Assembly: GCF_029851875.1 (NCBI RefSeq)
Contig: NZ_JARKVC010000039.1
Location: 62,001 to 126,000, forward strand
DNA from: Actinomyces sp.
GTDB lineage: Bacteria > Actinomycetota > Actinomycetes > Actinomycetales > Actinomycetaceae
Reading direction: 5' to 3'
Length of the DNA stretch: 64,000 nt
Translations under genes and position numbers: made by a program
Notes under the pieces: generated by a model
Database searches by the model: none
Seen by the model: only the letters and a program-made list of their open reading frames with translations
What the model was told of the DNA's origin: nothing
Part shown: piece by piece, positions 18,432 to 26,436 of the stretch
Numbering within the stretch: the stretch's first letter is position 1
Layout of the letters: every line of letters begins with the position of its first letter

Positions 18432-19589
18432 ATGCCGTCGCATGCAACGCTGACCGGGCGTGGTCCCGTTGCTGCCGTCCTGCTGTCCCTGGCCTCGCAC
18501 GGCCCGGCCTCACGCACCGAGCTGGCCGCCAGCCTCGGGCTGTCAGCCGCCACCTTGACCCGTGCCACGAGGGCGCTGTCCGAGGCCGGCCTGGTGGCTG
18601 AGTCGCGCGTCGAGGCGGAGGGGCCCGGCCGTCCGCTCAGCCTGGTGTCCCTCGTGCCCAGGTCCGCCGCGCTCATGGGCGTCAAGCTCACCGGCACCCA
18701 CGCCTGGGCCGTCGTCATCGACCCCCTGGGTACCGTGCTGGCCGAGGAGACGGAGCCGCTGGCCGGGGATGCCCCGCACGAGGTGGCTGCCCAGATCGCC
18801 GGGCTGGCGCGGCGGCTGGCTGGGGACTGCGGTCAGGAGCCCCGCGGTATCGGGATCTCGCTGGGCGCGAGCGTGGTGGGAGAGCGGATCGTGCGCGTGG
18901 CGCCCTTCCTGGACTGGCAGGACGTCCCCTTTGCCGAGCTGGTCACACAGGCCAGCGGCCTGCCGGTCAACCTGGCCAACGACGTGCGTGCCCTCGCCTA
19001 CGCCGAGGCCTGGTACGGGCTGGGGCGCGAGGCCAGCCCCTTCGCGCTGCTGACGGTGGGGGCCGGTATCGGCTGCGGGCTCGTCGTCGACGGCGAGCCG
19101 CTGGAGGGGGCGCACGGTGCAGCGGGCAGCGTCGGGCACCTGCCTGTGGCGCAGGACGGTCCTGCCTGCGAGCTCGGGCACGTGGGCTGCGCACGTGCCC
19201 TGGCCTCGACTCCCGGGATGCTGGCGCGCGCAGCGCAGCTGCTGGGGCGGGAGGTGGACCTGGACGAGCTGGTCGGCCTGGACGCTGAGGCGGACCCGGT
19301 TGCGGGGCGCGTCCTCGGCGACGCCGCCCGGGCACTGGGCGTCATCGTCGGCGCGCTGGTCGCCGTCGCCGACCCTGGGCTCGTCGTCGTGTCTGGCGAG
19401 GCGGTGGGCGCCATCCAGCCGCACGAGGCCGAGCTGCACGAGGCCGTCGAGCGCGCCAGGCACTGGTCGGCCCCGCAGCCGCGGATCAGGCTGCGCCCCT
19501 TCACCTTTGCCGACTGGGCCCGAGGCGCCGCCACGCTCGCCGTCGAGCCCTGGGCGCTGGCCGTCCAGTCGGCGGCCCGGGCCTCCTGA
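18432..19589 (+). CDS. ROK family transcriptional regulator / sugar kinase-like protein
   Basis: A 385-residue ROK protein with an N-terminal winged helix-turn-helix (about residues 15-60: LLSLASHGPASRTELAASLG, then SAATLTRATRALSEAGLV) and a C-terminal ROK sugar-kinase-like fold. The zinc-site region is reduced to CELGHVGC. It starts at an ATG with GAAAGGA seven bases upstream. Divergence from the alpha-galactoside operon implies it represses that operon and responds to a sugar; this is inference from arrangement. Confidence 0.85.
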   Translation: MPSHATLTGRGPVAAVLLSLASHGPASRTELAASLGLSAATLTRATRALSEAGLVAESRVEAEGPGRPLSLVSLVPRSAALMGVKLTGTHAWAVVIDPLGTVLAEETEPLAGDAPHEVAAQIAGLARRLAGDCGQEPRGIGISLGASVVGERIVRVAPFLDWQDVPFAELVTQASGLPVNLANDVRALAYAEAWYGLGREASPFALLTVGAGIGCGLVVDGEPLEGAHGAAGSVGHLPVAQDGPACELGHVGCARALASTPGMLARAAQLLGREVDLDELVGLDAEADPVAGRVLGDAARALGVIVGALVAVADPGLVVVSGEAVGAIQPHEAELHEAVERARHWSAPQPRIRLRPFTFADWARGAATLAVEPWALAVQSAARAS

Positions 19590-19704
19590 GCCCGGTGGCC
19601 GTGGTACGTGGTGGCGGGCCGTGGCCTGAATCGCAGTCAGGCTGCGGCTGATCAGAGGCAACCACGGTGCCCACGTCCTGCCGGCCCCCATAGACTGCAC
19701 GGCG

Positions 19705-21471
19705 ATGACCACCCAGACCTCTGCCTGCGCCGCCCCACCGACTCCCGCCCCCAGCGCTACCGCACCCGCGAGCGCGACGGTGCCCTCGCCGTCGTCCCTG
19801 CCACGCACCTACCACGTGCGCACGCTGGGCTGCCAGATGAACGTCCACGACTCCGAGCACATGGCCGGGCTGCTGGAGGCGGCCGGCTACCGGCGCGTGG
19901 AGGAGGTGCCTGCTGCTGCCGCGCGGGCGACCGAGGCGGGCGACGGCGGGGCTGACGTCGTCATCATCAACACCTGCTCGGTGCGCGAGAACGCGGCCAC
20001 CCGCCTGTTTGGCAATCTTGGCCAGCTCGCCGCCGTCAAGCGTGAGCGGCCCGGCATGCAGATCGCGGTGGCCGGCTGCCTGGCCCAGCAGATGGGTGAG
20101 GGGATCGTGGACAAGGCCCCGTGGGTCGACGTCGTCTTCGGCACCCACAACCTCGACGTCCTGCCGGCCCTGCTGGAGCGTGCCCGGCACAACGCCGAGG
20201 CCGCGGTGGAGCTGGAGGAGTCCCTCAAGGTCTTCCCCTCCACCCTGCCCACGCGCCGCGAGTCCGCCTATGCCGCCTGGGTGTCGATCGCCGTGGGCTG
20301 TAACAACACGTGCACCTTCTGCATCGTGCCCTCGCTGCGCGGCAAGCAGCGCGACCGCCGCCCTGGCGAGGTCCTGGCTGAGATCGAGGCCGTGGCCGCC
20401 CAGGGGGTGACCGAGGTGACGCTGCTGGGGCAGAACGTCAACTCCTACGGTGTGGGCTTCGGGGACCGTGGAGCCTTTGCCAGGCTGCTGCGCGCGGCCG
20501 GGGCGGTGGAGGGGATCGAGCGCGTGCGCTTCACCAGCCCCCATCCCGCCGCCTTCACCTCTGACGTCATCGACGCGATGGCGCACACCCCGCAGGTCAT
20601 GCCGAGCCTGCACATGCCGCTTCAGTCCGGCTCGGACAGGGTGCTGCGGGCGATGCGCCGCTCCTACCGCTCCGAGCGCTTCCTGAGGATCCTGGACGAG
20701 GTGCGTGAGAAGATCCCGGAAGCCGCCATCACCACCGACCTCATCGTGGGCTTCCCCGGCGAGACGGAGGAGGACTTCCAGGCGACCTTGGACGTGGTGG
20801 GCAAGGCGCGCTTCGCCTCCGCCTTCACCTTCGAGTACTCCCCGCGCCCGGGCACGCCCGCCGCCGACCTGCCCCAGGTGCCGGTGGAGGTGGTCAAGGA
20901 CCGCTACCGGCGCCTGGACGAGCTGGTGCGCCGCATCACCCATGAGGAGAACGTGCGTCAGGAGGGCAGCGTCGTCGAGCTGCTCGTGGCCGAGGGGGAG
21001 GGGCGACGTGACGCCACCACCTCCCGGGTCTCGGGGCGGGCGGCGGACAACCGCCTGGTCCACGCCGCGCTTCCCGAGGGGCTGGCTGCTGATGACTACG
21101 CCGGCGGCGCCCCGCGGCCTGGGGACATGCTGCGTGTGCGCGTGACCCACGGCGCGCCCCACAACCTCATCGCCGACTCCGCCCTGTGCGGGCGGGGGCT
21201 GAGCCGGGCCGGTCGCGCCGGCAACGAGGCCCGCCGCGCCGGCGACCGGGTGTGGTACGACGACGGCCCGGCCCTGTTCGAGGTGCGTCGTACCCGGGCC
21301 GGTGACGCCTGGGAGCGTCGCCAGCGCGAGGAGAGGGGCGAGCCGGAGCCGGACACCGCCCCGGTGACCCTGGGGATGCCGATGATCCGCGTGGGCGCGC
21401 CGGGCGCCGTGCGCGATGGCGTCGGGGACGCGGGTGGGCGTACGGTGCTCAGCCAGCCTCGGACCGTCTGA
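19705..21471 (+). CDS. miaB: tRNA-2-methylthio-N6-dimethylallyladenosine synthase MiaB
   Basis: MiaB is a radical-SAM methylthiotransferase that adds the 2-methylthio group to i6A37 in tRNA; miaA, which makes i6A, is also in this window. The 588-residue protein has the UPF0004 domain ([29 protein letters not shown]), the radical-SAM CNNTCTFC motif and a TRAM region. It is longer than usual because of Ala/Pro-rich ends and a charged C-terminal extension. TAGACT at 19691-19696 eight bases before the ATG suggests a leaderless transcript. Confidence 0.96.
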   Translation: MTTQTSACAAPPTPAPSATAPASATVPSPSSLPRTYHVRTLGCQMNVHDSEHMAGLLEAAGYRRVEEVPAAAARATEAGDGGADVVIINTCSVRENAATRLFGNLGQLAAVKRERPGMQIAVAGCLAQQMGEGIVDKAPWVDVVFGTHNLDVLPALLERARHNAEAAVELEESLKVFPSTLPTRRESAYAAWVSIAVGCNNTCTFCIVPSLRGKQRDRRPGEVLAEIEAVAAQGVTEVTLLGQNVNSYGVGFGDRGAFARLLRAAGAVEGIERVRFTSPHPAAFTSDVIDAMAHTPQVMPSLHMPLQSGSDRVLRAMRRSYRSERFLRILDEVREKIPEAAITTDLIVGFPGETEEDFQATLDVVGKARFASAFTFEYSPRPGTPAADLPQVPVEVVKDRYRRLDELVRRITHEENVRQEGSVVELLVAEGEGRRDATTSRVSGRAADNRLVHAALPEGLAADDYAGGAPRPGDMLRVRVTHGAPHNLIADSALCGRGLSRAGRAGNEARRAGDRVWYDDGPALFEVRRTRAGDAWERRQREERGEPEPDTAPVTLGMPMIRVGAPGAVRDGVGDAGGRTVLSQPRTV

Positions 21472-21559
21472 GGCCGGGCAGGGGGTAGCCGGTGCCTGAC
21501 GTGCCGGTCTCGCCGCTTCCCTGCGCGGGTACGACGGGCCGGGGCTCGTGTGCCGGCTC

Positions 21560-21940
21560 CTACCTGCTCGGGCCTGCGGCCTTGGCCAGGGCGGCGTCGA
21601 CGACACCGCGCACCTGCGCCGTCGTCATGCCCGTGGCGCGGGCGCGCCCGACCGCCTCCGCCAGTGCCTGACGGGCCTGCTGCTGGGGTGAGGCCACGTG
21701 TCCGGGAGCGACCCGGGTGCCGGCGGCGCGACGCGTGAGGACCATCCCGGCCGCCTCCAGCTCCTTGTAGGCGCGGGCGACCGTGCCTGGGGCCACTCGC
21801 AGGTCGCCAGCGATCTGACGCACGGGAGGCAGGCGCTGCCCCTCCTCCAGGGTGCCGTCGGAGATGAGTGAGGCGATCTGGGAGCGGATCTGCTCGAAGG
21901 GCGGGGTGGGGGAGCGCGAGATCGTGATGGTCAGGCTCAT
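21560..21940 (-). CDS. GntR-family transcriptional regulator, YtrA subfamily
   Basis: A 126-residue regulator with a GntR winged helix (PPVRQIAGDLRVAPGTVARAYKELEAAGMV) and only a short C-terminal helical segment, the YtrA pattern. YtrA members usually repress neighbouring membrane-protein or ABC-transporter genes. Its ATG overlaps the stop of the upstream membrane-protein gene (ATGA, 4 bp), so the pair is co-translated and it probably controls its own operon. Confidence 0.9.
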   Translation of the reverse strand: MSLTITISRSPTPPFEQIRSQIASLISDGTLEEGQRLPPVRQIAGDLRVAPGTVARAYKELEAAGMVLTRRAAGTRVAPGHVASPQQQARQALAEAVGRARATGMTTAQVRGVVDAALAKAAGPSR

Positions 21941-22818
21941 GCTGCCACCTGCCGGGGCCGGCGCGTGAGCAGGACGGTGCCGTAGACCATGGCTGCTAGC
22001 GCCACGACGATGCCGACGCCGCCGATCGTGCCACGTCCGTAGTCCCAGCCGGCAGCCTCCCAGGTGGCTGCCTCGATCATGGGCACGCCTAGGAGCGGGA
22101 GGGGGAGCGAGGTCGAGACCAGCAGCAGCCCGAGGGTGCCTTCGGCGCGGTAACGGCGAAGTGCCTGGTCAAGCGGGCCGGGGGAGGACCCGGCCTGTCC
22201 TCGCGTCACAGCCCGCCGCAGTGCGGGGACGCTCGCGGCGAGCTGGACGGCCAGGCTCGCCGTCAGCGGGACCAGCATGAGCGGCCCGGGCCAGGGGGCG
22301 TAGGGGCGGGAGACGAGCTCGCCCGTCGAGGCTGTCGAGACCCCGAGGAAGTAGGAGCCTGCGGGCAGGGTGGTCTCGCCAGCAGCCTGCCACGGCTCGC
22401 TGGCCGTGACGGGAAGCCCGACGGCGGCGTCCGCAGCCAGTGCGAGCACGGTCAGCAGGAGGAGGACGAGGCCGGTGGCTGGCAGGTAGTCGTGTACGCG
22501 TCGTCGGACCAGGGAGGCTGTACGTGACGGGGACGCGACGGCGGGGCAGCGCTGCTCACCGAGAAGCAGGGCTGTCAGGCCGACGATCCCGAAGAGCGCC
22601 ACGCCCTCGGGACATCCGCTGAGGTAGGTGACGGCCGCGGTGGCCAGGGCGAGCAGGAGGGCCGTGGCGCGGGTGCGCGTGGAGTGGCGGACGACGGCTG
22701 ACAGCGGGTGCGCCGGTGCCTCGGGGCGGGCGCAGCCTGCGCGCAGGGCGCTGACCGTGAGGGTCAGGATGACGGCGGCGATGATGAGGAGGAGAGTGAT
22801 CTGGGGAAGAGGGGACAT
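21937..22818 (-). CDS. Membrane protein of unknown function, paired with GntR regulator
   Basis: A 293-residue integral membrane protein with roughly six to seven hydrophobic segments, including LPQITLLLIIAAVILTLTV at the N-terminus and a block near 215-235. A two-helix unit with GVALFGIVGLTALLLG lies in the first half. No enzyme motif is recognised. ATG 22818 has GGGAG upstream; the open frame extends further but into a low-complexity leader. It is first of a two-gene operon with the YtrA-type regulator, suggesting a stress-responsive envelope role. The function is unknown. Confidence 0.75.
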   Translation of the reverse strand: MSPLPQITLLLIIAAVILTLTVSALRAGCARPEAPAHPLSAVVRHSTRTRATALLLALATAAVTYLSGCPEGVALFGIVGLTALLLGEQRCPAVASPSRTASLVRRRVHDYLPATGLVLLLLTVLALAADAAVGLPVTASEPWQAAGETTLPAGSYFLGVSTASTGELVSRPYAPWPGPLMLVPLTASLAVQLAASVPALRRAVTRGQAGSSPGPLDQALRRYRAEGTLGLLLVSTSLPLPLLGVPMIEAATWEAAGWDYGRGTIGGVGIVVALAAMVYGTVLLTRRPRQVAA

Positions 22819-23071
22819 GACGGCTCCCTTGTGCTGAGGTGGCGGTACAAGAGTGCTTGCCCTGAGCGTTTGTGTCAAGAGGGCGATACAAGGGGCGGGG
22901 TGGGCCGGCGACGGTGCCGGTAGAGCGACGCCCAAGGTGACGGTGGCGGTGGCGCCTGTCGCCTCGATGCTCCAGGGTCTGTCGAGCGAGACGGGGCTCG
23001 GTGGGGGCGTGCTTGTCTGGGGTCTGGGTGGGTGGTGGTTCCTGGTGTGGGTTGTCTGGTTCCTGGTGGGG

Positions 23072-23219
23072 GCGTGCTTCCCTGCCTTGGTAGCGTGTTT
23101 TGGTGGTTGGGGCGTGCTTGTCTGGGGTGGTGGCGTGTTTTGAGGTGGTGGCGGCGTGTGTTCGTGTTGTGACGGCGTGTGTTCGTGTTGTGACGGCGTG
23201 TGTGTGTTGAGAGGGCGTG
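23072..23219 (-). repeat. Left arm of mirrored 21-bp repeat arrays
   Basis: The anchor GGCGTG recurs with exact 21-nt spacing at 23093, 23133, 23154, 23175 and 23196 (positions of GCGTG), with 19-nt steps at 23112 and 23215. Two adjacent units are identical. Read on the minus strand the anchor is CACGCC, so this arm is inverted relative to the right arm. Confidence 0.85.
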
Positions 23220-23238
23220 CCTGCAGACGTTGCCAGGT

Positions 23239-23491
23239 ACGCCCTCACCACGCAGGTACGCCCCCGGCCAGTGGAAGCACGCCCCCGGTGCGTGGAAGCA
23301 CGCCGCGACCAGGCGGATGTACGCCCCCGGTGTGTGGAAGCACGCCGTCTGCCGGTGGATCCACGCCGTCAGCCAGTGAACGCACGCCACCAACGCCTGG
23401 AAGCACGCCCCCGGTGCATGGAAACACGCCGCAACCAGACGGATACACGCCGCCTGCCGGTCGAAGCACGCCCCCAACACACAGACACGCC
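23239..23491 (+). repeat. Right arm of mirrored 21-bp repeat arrays
   Basis: ACGCC recurs at 23258, 23279, 23300, 23321, 23342, 23363, 23384, 23405, 23426, 23447 and 23468, exactly every 21 nt, with 19-nt steps at both ends (23239 and 23487). Units resemble GTGGAAGCACGCC followed by eight variable bases. A two-unit block is repeated 126 bp (six units) later. The two arms meet at a hairpin, GAGGGCGTGCCTG paired with CAGGTACGCCCTC (about 23212-23246). Confidence 0.9.
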
Positions 23492-23566
23492 GCCAACGTT
23501 GCCGGGCCCGTCCCCAACCCCAGACGCGTTGACAAGCTCCCAGGGCAAGGAGAGCCAGCCATGTGT

Positions 23567-23584
23567 GGGAACACGCGTGTTCCC
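23567..23584. repeat. Perfect 18-bp palindrome
   Basis: GGGAACACGCGTGTTCCC is an exact 18-bp palindrome. It lies 75 bp beyond the right repeat arm and 35 bp before the first ~161-bp direct repeat. It resembles a dimeric regulator site and is not a match to the TCGAAC-type LexA boxes seen elsewhere in the window. Confidence 0.8.
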
Positions 23585-23619
23585 CACGGGCGCTGGCCGC
23601 GCGGGAGAGCATGACGGGC

Positions 23620-23780
23620 CGACGGCGGGGGCTGCCGTCAGACGTGTGGCGTCCCTGCGCGGTGGGGCGGCTCCGCCCTCCAGCTTATGGCAGGCCTGTC
23701 CAGGGGTGGCGTCCCTGCACGGTAGGGCGGCTCAGCGGGGCGAGCGTGCCAGGACCGTGCCCTGCCTGCTGGCCGGGGCC
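23620..23780. repeat. Direct repeat copy 1 around the HIT gene
   Basis: This 161-bp segment matches 24212-24374 at over 90 percent. It covers the last ~16 codons of the HIT gene plus about 110 bp beyond its stop. Inside are hairpins (CGACGGC with GCCGTC; GGGCGG with CCGCCC) and a ~27-bp unit beginning TGGCGTCCCTGC that occurs twice. Confidence 0.9.
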
Positions 23781-24172
23781 AGCCGCGAGGCCACCTCCTC
23801 GGCGTCGATCACCTCGGTGCTGGCAGGCAGGTGGAGCCGGACGGAGTCTGCGCTGTGCCGTGGGATGACGTGTAGGTGCACGTGCTCCACCTCCTGACCG
23901 GCCTCGGCTCCGTCAGACAGGTGCAGGTTGACAGCCGGGGCGAGTTCTGCGCGTATCACCGTGGCAAGGTGCCGGGCGAGTGCGAAGACAGCCTCTCCCT
24001 CGGCGGCTGTGAGCTCTGCCAGGCTCCCGGCGTGGCGTCGTGGCACCACCAGTGCGTGGCCCGCTGCTACCGGAGCGGTATCGAGGAAGGCGACGGCAAG
24101 TGAGCTCTGGGCTACCACCGTTGCTGGGGCCTTGCCTCTGGCGATCTCGCAGAAGACGCACGAGCTGGACAC
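23732..24172 (-). CDS. HIT-family nucleotide-binding hydrolase
   Basis: A 146-residue histidine-triad protein with the catalytic HVHLHVIP motif near residue 100 and N-terminal CVFCEIARG. HIT proteins hydrolyse or transfer nucleotides such as AMP-lysine or Ap4A-type substrates; the substrate here is unknown. It starts at a GTG with TACGCT six bases upstream and no Shine-Dalgarno site, so a leaderless transcript is likely. The gene lies between two ~160-bp direct repeats, and its C-terminal residues (ASRQGT...R) are inside one of them and shared with the neighbouring membrane protein. Confidence 0.9.
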   Translation of the reverse strand: MSSSCVFCEIARGKAPATVVAQSSLAVAFLDTAPVAAGHALVVPRRHAGSLAELTAAEGEAVFALARHLATVIRAELAPAVNLHLSDGAEAGQEVEHVHLHVIPRHSADSVRLHLPASTEVIDAEEVASRLAPASRQGTVLARSPR

Positions 24173-24211
24173 GGTGCCAGCGTAGGTGAGCGTGCGGGTG
24201 GTCTCAAGGGT

Positions 24212-24374
24212 CGACGGCGGGGGCTGCCGTCAGACGTGTGGCGTCCCTGCGCGGTGGGGCGGCTCCGCCCTCCAGCTCACGGCAGGCCTCTGTCCAGGGG
24301 TGGTGTCCCTGCACGGTAGGGCGCCTCAGCGGGACGAGCGTGTCGGTGCCGTGCCCTGCCTGCTGGCCAGGGCC
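24212..24374. repeat. Direct repeat copy 2 around the HIT gene
   Basis: The second copy of the element at 23620-23780, same orientation, 163 bp, differing by about ten substitutions and a 2-nt indel. It covers the last ~16 codons of the next minus-strand gene and the following 110 bp. The two genes therefore end in related peptides and share the same 3' flank. Confidence 0.9.
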
Positions 24375-24958
24375 GTGGCGCGGACAACAGCCCAGATCCC
24401 GACCAGCCCGGCAGTCGTGAGAATAAGTCCGCACGCCGCGTCCGACCATCGCTCGGGCCAGGGCAGGAAGGCTGGTTGGGTGAAACAGGAGCGTACCCAC
24501 GGCTTGGCCAGCGCGCCGAGCGGGACCACGAGCCTGGCCGCGCACCCCAGCCAGGAGGCTCGCCTGGCCACCCGCCCCACGAGACCGAGCGGGGCGCAGG
24601 CAAGGACACCGAGCGCGAACCAGTGAGCGTTCTCCGCCCAGGTCCCGGCGTCGTACAGGCCCATGAGCTGGCCGAGCCCGTAGTGGAGGGTGAGGGCGGC
24701 CTCGGCCGCAAGGACCGCGGCGATGAGCGAGGTCAGGGGGCAGCGCATGAGCCAGCCCGCGAGCACGGCGATACCGGCCCACAGCGTGCCGCAGTTGACG
24801 AGCTTGCTCACTGTCTTGCGCAGGAAGGAGAGGGCGGGAGCCTGCCCTGCCAATTCGGCGAGGGGCGCCCAGCTCGAGGCGAGCGAGACCAGGGCGAGTC
24901 CGGCACACACTGCCGCCAGGCTCAGCCACGGGCGTGCGTGCATCCTGTCTCGCCTCAT
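24326..24958 (-). CDS. Integral membrane protein of unknown function
   Basis: A 210-residue membrane protein with five or so hydrophobic segments, the first at about residues 10-30 (LSLAAVCAGLALVSLASSWA) and the last near 180-200. No family motif is recognised. An alternative ATG at 24943 is possible because the GGAGG before 24958 is very close to it. Its last residues, ASRQGTAPTRSSR, lie in the duplicated 3' element and mimic the end of the HIT protein, so the original C-terminus may have been replaced. Confidence 0.6.
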   Translation of the reverse strand: MRRDRMHARPWLSLAAVCAGLALVSLASSWAPLAELAGQAPALSFLRKTVSKLVNCGTLWAGIAVLAGWLMRCPLTSLIAAVLAAEAALTLHYGLGQLMGLYDAGTWAENAHWFALGVLACAPLGLVGRVARRASWLGCAARLVVPLGALAKPWVRSCFTQPAFLPWPERWSDAACGLILTTAGLVGIWAVVRATALASRQGTAPTRSSR

Positions 24959-25022
24959 GCCTCCAGTCTCTCAGCCAGCGAGTCGCTGCGGGCTCGATTG
25001 AAGGCCTGCCACCTTCCCACGA

Positions 25023-25058
25023 GAGCGTGCAGCGATCCGACGGCGGGTGAGCACGCTC
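25023..25058 (-). terminator. Hairpin at the end of the ABC permease gene
   Basis: GAGCGTGC (25023-25030) pairs with GCACGCTC (25051-25058) around a 20-nt loop, overlapping the stop codon of the permease gene. It probably ends the ABC operon on the minus strand. Confidence 0.5.
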
Positions 25059-26436
25059 AGTCGCGCGCCCGCAAGGTCTGCCCCAGGCTCTCCCGGCGGC
25101 CGGCGCGGGAGAAGGCGCGGGAGGAGAGGACCACGGCCAGGCAGGTCGTGACCAGCGTCATCGCACTGACCAGTCCCATGGCCGTCCAGGGTCCGTGGAG
25201 CACAACATCCATCACGGGGCGCTCCAGCATCGCGCCCAGCAGCGCGCTCGTTCCGGCCGAGACCGCGAGCCCCAGCACGATCGCGCTCGCAGCGTGCAGC
25301 ACCCCCTCCAGGACCTCGATGCCCAGGACCGTCCACTCTCCCGCGCCGGCCGCACGCAGCAGGGCGGCGTCGCGACGCCTGCGCCCTGCACCCATGGCGA
25401 TCACCGCCACGCCGCCGGCCCATGCCGTGACGAAGGCCAGTCCGAACAGGGACACGAAGCCAGAGATCTCCATATCGCCCACGCCAGCCGAGCGCACCCC
25501 GAACATGACCGCCACCATGCCGATCGCCACGAGGAAGGGCAGGACCGTGGCGGAGGAACGCCGGGACTCCAGAGCCGCGGTGCGGGTGGCCACGAGCCAG
25601 GCCGCTCCGGGCAGGGGCAGAGCAGCGAGCCCCCGCTGACACGCTGGCACGAGCCACGCGGCCAGGACGCACAGGACAACCAGGACGCCGAAGGACCCGA
25701 GGACAGCGGCGGTCGCGGCATCGTCCTCACCGAGCTGACCGCGGCGCAGCCCCACCCAGGCCACGACGACGCCGGCCGCGCAGCCCCCGGCGACCGCCAG
25801 GCGCGTGAGCAGCCCTGCCACCCGGCCCACGGTCCACCGGCGCCGCGCCAAGCCTCGCCCGCTCATCAGCTCGACCTCGCGGGCCGCGGCTGCTCGCCGC
25901 ACCGGCCCCCAGCCTCCGAGCATGACTGAGCCAGCGACGACGACAGCGGTCCAGGCCAGGTCTGAGGACCCCCAGGCGGGCTCGGTCCCGGGCGCAACGG
26001 CCTCCTGGTCCACCATGAGGGGGATGACGGCCGCGGCGACCGGGCGTCCGAGCAGACACCCACCGAGCGCTCCCACGGCGCCGACCACGCCCAGCTGAGC
26101 CAGCAGCAGGACGCGCAGCGCCGTCGGCGACAGCCCCAGCGCCCGCCACAGGCCGTGGTCGCGGCCACGCTGGCTGATGACCGTGCCGGCTGCGGAGGTG
26201 AGCACCGTGGAGGCGGCCAGCACCACGCAGATGATGCAGAAGACGGACAGCGTCACGGCGGCGTCGAGCATCTCGCCGCGCAGCCGAGGGTCCTCCAGCG
26301 CGCTCGCGGAGGTGAGCGCCCCGTGCATGAGCTGGAGCTGCCCTGCCACGCAGGCCCCGGCGACGACGGCGACCACGCACACCCACGTCCACGAGCCTGC
26401 GTGGTGGCGAAGGTCGGAGAGGAGCAGGCGGGTCAT
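25057..26436 (-). CDS. FtsX-like ABC transporter permease
   Basis: A 459-residue membrane protein with an N-terminal helix (WVCVVAVVAGACVAGQ), an extracytoplasmic segment and two clusters of helices with FtsX-like loops (ISQRGRDHGLWRALGLS and GAGRRRRDAALLRAAGAG). This pattern is typical of MacB/LolC-class transporters that export peptides or antibiotics or remodel the envelope. Its ATG overlaps the ATPase stop by 4 bp. A two-component system is divergently encoded next door, as in many antimicrobial-peptide-sensing modules; the substrate is not evident. Confidence 0.88.
   Translation of the reverse strand: MTRLLLSDLRHHAGSWTWVCVVAVVAGACVAGQLQLMHGALTSASALEDPRLRGEMLDAAVTLSVFCIICVVLAASTVLTSAAGTVISQRGRDHGLWRALGLSPTALRVLLLAQLGVVGAVGALGGCLLGRPVAAAVIPLMVDQEAVAPGTEPAWGSSDLAWTAVVVAGSVMLGGWGPVRRAAAAREVELMSGRGLARRRWTVGRVAGLLTRLAVAGGCAAGVVVAWVGLRRGQLGEDDAATAAVLGSFGVLVVLCVLAAWLVPACQRGLAALPLPGAAWLVATRTAALESRRSSATVLPFLVAIGMVAVMFGVRSAGVGDMEISGFVSLFGLAFVTAWAGGVAVIAMGAGRRRRDAALLRAAGAGEWTVLGIEVLEGVLHAASAIVLGLAVSAGTSALLGAMLERPVMDVVLHGPWTAMGLVSAMTLVTTCLAVVLSSRAFSRAGRRESLGQTLRARD

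Larger units (their letters stand above)
22819..23731. other. Repeat-rich 0.9-kb stretch without a firm gene
   Basis: From left to right this gap holds a GT-rich region (22980-23070), a minus-oriented array of 21-bp units (23072-23219), a hairpin centre, a plus-oriented array (23239-23491), an 18-bp perfect palindrome (23567-23584), a 17-codon ORF with a good ribosome site (23561-23614), and the first copy of a ~161-bp direct repeat (from 23620). All six frames are largely open because stop codons are rare, so open frames alone are not evidence of genes here. Confidence 0.7.

Noticed and set aside
19501-21606. A 701-codon minus-strand frame
   Set aside because: It is antisense to miaB and the end of the ROK gene.
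23072-23491. CRISPR array
   Set aside because: The conserved part of each unit is only about 5-13 bp, units are in constant 21-bp phase without unique spacers, and there are no cas genes.
23529-23557. Promoter at TTGACA ahead of the 17-codon ORF
   Set aside because: No -10 hexamer is found at 16-19 bp spacing.
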